From NCBI GenBank assembly GCA_021849765.1, contig JAJZSM010000039.1, positions 1 through 10,218 of the forward strand: a stretch of 10,218 bases of DNA. Reading direction: 5' to 3'. Made by a program: the position numbers and the translations under genes. The notes beneath the pieces were generated by a model, which saw only the letters and a list, made by a program, of their open reading frames with translations, ran no database searches and was not told the origin of the DNA. Source of the DNA: Actinomycetes bacterium (GTDB lineage: Bacteria; Actinomycetota; Acidimicrobiia; Acidimicrobiales; RAAP-2). Below are positions 6,358 through 10,218 of the stretch, one piece after another (position 1 is the first letter of the stretch; every line of letters starts with the position of its first letter).

Positions 6358-7044
6358 TCAGCTCGGCTTGCTCGCACAACTGCTCGTGCCGGCTCCGCAG
6401 AGACCGGTGACGTGAAACGACTGAGGTTGGTAGGCGACGAGTGGTGAGCCCACGTCGATTTGGATCACGCCACCGGCGAGCAACGGCACCGCGCGCGGCG
6501 CGGTCGAGTATCGCTGGCCGTTCTCGAAGACGACAACGTGCCCAACGGCGGGACCAACCCGGTTGCTCGAGAGCGGCTGACCCCAGATGTCGAAGAACTG
6601 CCCCAGGGTGAAGTGACCCTTGGCTGGTGCCTCGACGTGGATGATGCCGTCATTGGCGTGGGTGTGGAGCCAATAGAGACAGTCGTGCAGTCCGACGTCG
6701 ACGAAGGTCGTCGGACCTGAACCGGTGGTGACCGCTGGTGCGGTCACACCGATACCGGCGGGGAGTCGTTCGCGTTGACCGTCGACGTAGATGGAGACGA
6801 GCACGTGAACGTGGTAGTGAACGGTCTCTTGGCCGATGGGCCGACAGGTGATGCCGTCGACCGGCGATCCGTTGGCTGCGCCGGCGGGCGCTAGGACCGG
6901 CACGCTCAAAACAGGGACGCCCTCGGGGCCCGGCGCGCTCGTCCCCGACGACTGGCTCGAGAGCCACGCCGTGACCGCGCTGGCGATGACGAGGGCCGTG
7001 AGCAGCGCGATCGGGATCATGGTACGACGACGGATCGTGGTCAT
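6358..7044 (-). CDS. Exported or membrane-anchored His/Cys-containing protein of unknown function
   Basis: The 228-residue protein starts at ATG 7044 with AAAGGAG close upstream. A basic N-terminus (TIRRRT) and hydrophobic stretch (residues 9-28) form a signal anchor with no Cys lipobox, so the rest should lie outside the membrane. The mature part has a cluster that could bind metal: Cys67, His76/78/80 in HYHVHV, His120 and Cys122 in LHDCLYWLHTHANDGIIHVE, His127, His129 and His136. GQFFDIWGQPLSSNRVGP follows, then a C-terminal Cys pair (216 and 223). From memory, the TLGQFFDIWGQP and WLHTH.ADGIIHVE pattern recurs in uncharacterised actinobacterial exported proteins, but I know no assigned function. 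Metal binding or redox sensing is inference. It is divergent from the pyrophosphohydrolase gene and codirectional with the downstream sigma gene, so a link to that pathway is conceivable but untested. Confidence 0.82.
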   Translation of the reverse strand: MTTIRRRTMIPIALLTALVIASAVTAWLSSQSSGTSAPGPEGVPVLSVPVLAPAGAANGSPVDGITCRPIGQETVHYHVHVLVSIYVDGQRERLPAGIGVTAPAVTTGSGPTTFVDVGLHDCLYWLHTHANDGIIHVEAPAKGHFTLGQFFDIWGQPLSSNRVGPAVGHVVVFENGQRYSTAPRAVPLLAGGVIQIDVGSPLVAYQPQSFHVTGLCGAGTSSCASKPS

Positions 7045-7162
7045 CGGACTCCTTTCTCCTCGCGCTACTCTACGGGACCGTCACGGTCATCTTGTTCGGC
7101 CGGGATAGTACTGAGATGATCACCGTGCCGGTGACGTCAGCGATGGCGGTGAAGGGAGAGCG
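7045..7162. promoter_or_regulatory. Divergent promoter region with two ACCG-N3-CGGT palindromes
   Basis: These 118 bases lie between two outward-facing starts. GACCG-TCA-CGGTC occupies 7076-7088 and TCACCG-TGC-CGGTGA occupies 7120-7134. Both contain ACCG-N3-CGGT, with centres 45 bp apart. A GATAGT hexamer at 7104-7109 could be the -10 of the + strand gene, leaving a leader of about 47 bases that ends in the ribosome binding site GGGAGAG. The palindromes flank this hexamer, as operators would, but no regulator is encoded beside them and no clear -35 is visible. Confidence 0.35.
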
Positions 7163-7483
7163 ATGGGTGAGCTGGAGGACCTACGCCTCGAGACGCGCAC
7201 CTTTGCCGAGGCGCGTGACTGGGGTCCGTTCCACACGCCGAAGAACCTCGCGATGGCGGTTGCGGGCGAAGCCGGAGAACTCGTCGCCGAGTTCCGGTGG
7301 TTGACAGCCGATGAGTCGGCATCGGACCGTCTTGCGGTGGAGCATCGCCGAGCCATCGAGTTCGAGATGGCTGACGTGCTGATCTTCCTGCTCCGACTGG
7401 CGGACGTCCTCGACGTCGACCTCGCCGACGTGGTTCGCGCCAAACTGGCCGCGAACGAGAGCCGATTCCCGCCAGTTCGATAG
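7163..7483 (+). CDS. DCTPP1/MazG-like dNTP pyrophosphohydrolase
   Basis: This 106-residue all-alpha NTP pyrophosphatase belongs to the MazG superfamily. It should hydrolyse (d)NTPs, probably dCTP or modified dCTP, to the monophosphate and pyrophosphate, cleaning the cytoplasmic nucleotide pool. The metal-binding pattern is complete: ExxE at Glu36/Glu39 (GEAGELVAEF) and ExxD at Glu68/Asp71 (EFEMADVLIFLLRLAD). ARDWGPFHTPKNLAMAV before it and VDLADVVRAKLAANESRFP after it follow the layout of human DCTPP1 (RS21-C6), which supports that branch over full two-domain MazG. The length is right for a single-domain enzyme acting as an oligomer. ATG 7163 has GGGAGAG just upstream. It ends in TAG, confirming amber as a working stop in this genome. 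A gap of 96 bases follows before the next gene. The exact nucleotide preference cannot be read from the sequence. Confidence 0.9.
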   Translation: MGELEDLRLETRTFAEARDWGPFHTPKNLAMAVAGEAGELVAEFRWLTADESASDRLAVEHRRAIEFEMADVLIFLLRLADVLDVDLADVVRAKLAANESRFPPVR

Positions 7484-7579
7484 CGGGCGTACGCCACCGG
7501 TCATCCTGGCGAGTGCGAGGGGACCACGACGCCGTGAGTAGCCTCGGGGCGTGTCGCGCGGCGTCTCTCCGGGGTGTTG

Positions 7580-9535
7580 ATGAGTTTCGACCGTCTCTTT
7601 GAACCCCTCGTCGTCGGGCGCACGGTGGTGAAGAATCGCATCATCTCGTCGGGACACGACACCGTGATGGTCCAAGATGGTCGGATCACCGACCAGCTGA
7701 TCGCCTACCACGAGGCGCGCGCGGCCGGGGGTGTTGGACTGATCGTCGTCCAGGTCGCCGGAATCCACGAGACGGCGCGCTACACGGCCCACGTCCTGAT
7801 GGCGACCGACGACGGATGTATCGACGGCTACCGACGGCTGGCTGAAACCGTGCACGCTCACGGCACCACGATCGTCGGCCAGCTGTTCCACCCGGGCCGT
7901 GAGGTGATGGAGTCCGTTGACGGATCGCTTCCGGTCGCCGTGGCGCCTTCCGCCGTTGCCAATGAGCGATTCCGCGTGATGCCACGCGCGTTGGGCCGTG
8001 ACGAGATTGTCGCAATCGTCGACGGCTACGCCCAGGGTGCGGCGCGACTCATCCGCGCGGGTCTCGACGGCGTCGAGGTGGTTGCGAGTCACGGTTATTT
8101 GCCCGCGCAGTTCTTGAACCCCTTCGTGAATGAGCGCGACGACGAGTACGGCGGGGACGCGGCTCGACGGCTGCGGTTCCTCGCCGACGTGGTGCGCGCA
8201 ATCCGTGACCAGGTCGGCCCCGGACCGATTGTCGGACTGCGCGCCTCGATGGACGAGCGCGACCCCCGGGGCCTCGCCCCCGACGTCGCCCTTCGTGCGG
8301 CGCAGTCACTCGCCGACTTAGGGCTCATTGACTACGTGAGCGTGACGACGGGCACCTCGGCGACTCTTGCGGGTTCTGACCACATCGCGCCACCGATGAA
8401 CGTCGCCAATGGTTACGTCGCGCCCGCAGCGAAGCAGGTGCGCGAGGCGGTCAGCGTCCCGGTCTTCGTGGCCGGTCGGATCAACCAGCCCCAGGATGCG
8501 GAACGGATCCTCGCCGACGGCCTCGCCGACGCTTGCGTGATGACCCGCGCGATGATCTGTGACCCGGCTATGGCGAACCTGGCCCGAGACGGCCGGGCCG
8601 AGGAGATCCGCGCCTGTGTCGCGTGCAACCAGGCGTGCATCGGTCACTTCCACGCCGGTTTCGCGATCTCGTGCATCCAACACCCCGAGACGGGGCGTGA
8701 ACTGACCGTGGGCCGTCGGGTGCGCGCTACGAGGCCACAACACGTGCTCGTCGTTGGCGGTGGACCCGCGGGGCTCAAGGCGGCGGCCGTAGCCGCCGAG
8801 CGCGGACATCACGTGACCCTGCACGAAATGTCGACCTATCTGGGGGGCCAGGTCCTGCTCGCCCAGCGTCTGCCGGGTCGCGACGAGTTCGGTGGTGTCG
8901 CGACGAACCTGGAACGCGAGGCGCGCCGCGCGGGCGTGACAATCGTGCTCAACTCGCACGTCGAGCGCGATCTCGTCGCAGCGTGGTCGGGCGACCGCGT
9001 GGTGATAGCGACGGGGTCCCGGCCATACCGGCCATCCATGGAGGTCCTCGGTGCGCCCACGATCCTCGACGCCGATTCGGTACTACTGGGCCACGCGGTA
9101 CCCCCGGGCAGGGTCGTCGTCGTCGACTGGCGTGACGACTGGGTGGGCGTCGGGGTCGCGCGTCTCCTCGCCTCAGCCGGCCACGAGGTGACCCTTGCGA
9201 CTCCGGGTTACTTCGCTGGCGCGTCGCTCCAGCAGTACGTTCGCGACGAGCACCTGGCGGCGCTCTCGCGTGCGGGAGTGGCGGTCCTCACGCTCGTGCG
9301 TCTCTTTGGGGTCGATGACGACTCGGTCTACCTTCAGCACGTCTTGACCGACGAGCCCGTCATCGTGGACCACGTGTCGGCCGTCGTCCTCGCGACGGGC
9401 CACCGTCCGACGCGCCGGTTGGCCGACGAACTCGCCGCGGCCGGTGTCCCCATCGAGCTCATCGGGGACTGCCTCGCGCCACGCACGGTCGAAGAAGCCG
9501 TGCTCGACGGACTGCGCGTCGCGTCCGCAATCTGA
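7580..9535 (+). CDS. FadH/old yellow enzyme family NAD(P)H-dependent flavin/Fe-S oxidoreductase
   Basis: The 651-residue protein has the 2,4-dienoyl-CoA reductase/trimethylamine dehydrogenase architecture. An FMN-binding TIM barrel spans residues 1 to about 340, with FDRLFEPLVVGRTVVKNRI and HGYLPAQFLNPFVNERDDEYGG; Tyr173 there aligns with the proposed catalytic Tyr166 of E. coli FadH. Cys346-x2-Cys349-x3-Cys353-x11-Cys365 binds a [4Fe-4S] cluster, with spacing identical to E. coli FadH. A dinucleotide-binding domain with GGGPAG (393-398) follows, and ATGSRPYRP and ATGHRPTRR lie further on. Electrons would pass from NAD(P)H through FAD, Fe-S and FMN to an enoate-like acceptor, as in the family. 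ATG 7580 is preceded by GGGG at suitable spacing; GTG 7574 is an alternative start. ARAAGGVGLI and CNQACIGHFHAG resemble, from memory, the FadH/OYE proteins of mycofactocin loci, but no mft gene lies here. The substrate is unknown. Confidence 0.92.
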   Translation: MSFDRLFEPLVVGRTVVKNRIISSGHDTVMVQDGRITDQLIAYHEARAAGGVGLIVVQVAGIHETARYTAHVLMATDDGCIDGYRRLAETVHAHGTTIVGQLFHPGREVMESVDGSLPVAVAPSAVANERFRVMPRALGRDEIVAIVDGYAQGAARLIRAGLDGVEVVASHGYLPAQFLNPFVNERDDEYGGDAARRLRFLADVVRAIRDQVGPGPIVGLRASMDERDPRGLAPDVALRAAQSLADLGLIDYVSVTTGTSATLAGSDHIAPPMNVANGYVAPAAKQVREAVSVPVFVAGRINQPQDAERILADGLADACVMTRAMICDPAMANLARDGRAEEIRACVACNQACIGHFHAGFAISCIQHPETGRELTVGRRVRATRPQHVLVVGGGPAGLKAAAVAAERGHHVTLHEMSTYLGGQVLLAQRLPGRDEFGGVATNLEREARRAGVTIVLNSHVERDLVAAWSGDRVVIATGSRPYRPSMEVLGAPTILDADSVLLGHAVPPGRVVVVDWRDDWVGVGVARLLASAGHEVTLATPGYFAGASLQQYVRDEHLAALSRAGVAVLTLVRLFGVDDDSVYLQHVLTDEPVIVDHVSAVVLATGHRPTRRLADELAAAGVPIELIGDCLAPRTVEEAVLDGLRVASAI

Positions 9536-9560
9536 GCCGGCCCAACGCAGTCGTGAGACA

Positions 9561-10218
9561 ATGAATGTCGTGACCACCAACGACCAGACCACTGCACGCT
9601 CGCCCCTGTTCGCCTTCGCCGATCGGTTGGTCGACGAACTCGCCGCGCGTGATCCACTCTTCGCGACGATGGCCGGCGTCGCCGGCTACGACGATCAACT
9701 CCCGGACTTCTCCGTGGAGCACCAGCACGATGACGAGCGGATGCTGGGGGAGTCCCTGGCCGTCGTCGAGGCGATCGAGCCGATCGACGACGTCGACCGG
9801 ATCGCCAAGGCTGTTATCGTCGAGCGACTGTCGAGCGACCGCGCGTTGCTGCGCTCCGGTGAGGTGCGACGGACCTTCTCGGTCATCTCGTCACCATTGT
9901 CGGAGATCCGACAGGTCTTCGAACTCATGGACGCGCAGTCGCCAGCCGACGCCGCGGTCATCGCGACACGGCTGAGCGCCGTCGCGGGATCACTCGCCAG
10001 TTGGCGTGGCTCGCTGGCGAACGCCACGAGCGAGCAACTGCCGTCGCGCCGTCACGTGCTCGGTGTCGCTGACCAGGCGCGCACGTACGCGGACGGTTCG
10101 TTCGCCGACGTGGCCCAGCGTGTCGCGACCGAAACGGGTGTTGACCTCGCCGAATCCGGGTTGGGGGAGGCCGCCGCCGCGGCCGACCGCGCGTGCGGCG
10201 AACTCGCCACGTGGTTGC
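9561..10218 (+). CDS. DUF885 family protein, 3'-truncated by the window edge
   Basis: An open frame runs from ATG 9561 to the right edge without a stop, giving 219 visible residues. After a short variable N-terminus (MNVVTTNDQTTARSP), LFAFADRLVDELAARDPLF, TMAGVAGYDDQLPDFS and SPLSEIRQVFELMDAQSPAD follow the pattern of the N-terminal part of actinobacterial DUF885 proteins, which are typically well over 500 residues. The function of the family is not established, and the part seen here contains no catalytic motif I can name. There is no signal peptide, so it is probably cytoplasmic. It starts 25 bases after the FadH/OYE gene in the same direction and could be co-transcribed with it. GTG 9570 is an alternative start: a GACAAT hexamer (9557-9562) lies seven bases before it, which would suit a leaderless message. 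Confidence 0.82.
   Translation, partial: MNVVTTNDQTTARSPLFAFADRLVDELAARDPLFATMAGVAGYDDQLPDFSVEHQHDDERMLGESLAVVEAIEPIDDVDRIAKAVIVERLSSDRALLRSGEVRRTFSVISSPLSEIRQVFELMDAQSPADAAVIATRLSAVAGSLASWRGSLANATSEQLPSRRHVLGVADQARTYADGSFADVAQRVATETGVDLAESGLGEAAAAADRACGELATWL

Noticed and set aside
6158..6379. 73-codon minus-strand frame before the sigma gene
   Set aside because: It overlaps the end of the exported-protein gene, is Arg/Pro-rich, and has no homology signal or ribosome binding site that I can see.
7443..7477. AACTGGC/GCCAGTT inverted repeat at the end of the pyrophosphohydrolase gene
   Set aside because: It has only seven base pairs with a 21-base loop inside coding sequence and no U-tract, so it is a poor terminator and may be chance.
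7181..8092. 303-codon minus-strand frame across the pyrophosphohydrolase and FadH/OYE starts
   Set aside because: It is antisense to two genes with complete catalytic motifs, and its composition is typical of a shadow frame.
8318..8959. 213-codon minus-strand frame opposite the FadH/OYE gene
   Set aside because: It lies opposite the Fe-S and dinucleotide-binding motifs of a clear enzyme and shows no domain.

Overview
This is a GC-rich window (the coding frames are dominated by G/C third positions) with GTG and TTG starts beside ATG. The actinobacterial flavour of several proteins (a GyrA with a QGRGGRG box, an FrnE-type DsbA protein, an ABC-F ATPase, a DUF885 protein, a FadH/OYE oxidoreductase) points to a chromosomal segment of an Actinomycetota member. 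Acidimicrobiia is a reasonable guess, but the sequence alone does not prove it. No insertion sequence, phage gene, CRISPR array, rRNA or tRNA was seen.

Layout. Positions 1-2235 (+) hold most of gyrA, missing about 65 N-terminal residues beyond the left edge. Its stop codon directly abuts the stop of a convergent DsbA/FrnE-like thiol oxidoreductase (2236-2874, -). A divergent spacer of about 180 bases leads to an ABC-F ATPase (3058-4656, +) whose frame is cut by one in-frame TAG at 3934-3936, with intact coding sequence on both sides. One base after its end lies the stop of a membrane protein (4658-5614, -). It is preceded in the same direction by an ECF-type sigma factor gene (5660-6130, -), so the two probably form a sigma/anti-sigma-like unit. 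A 227-base spacer with one strong hairpin separates these from a His/Cys-containing exported protein (6358-7044, -). Divergent from that gene is a DCTPP1-like dNTP pyrophosphohydrolase (7163-7483, +), followed by a flavin/Fe-S FadH/OYE reductase (7580-9535, +) and the start of a DUF885 protein (9561 to the right edge, +).

Functionally this is a mixed housekeeping neighbourhood: DNA topology, translation-associated ATPase, nucleotide-pool cleaning, redox enzymes and one extracytoplasmic signalling pair. I see no evidence of a multi-gene novel system. The points most worth a second look are the single amber codon inside an otherwise complete ABC-F gene, the sigma-linked membrane protein without a zinc anti-sigma motif, the uncharacterised HxHxH/HTH exported protein, and a pair of ACCG-N3-CGGT palindromes in the divergent promoter region.
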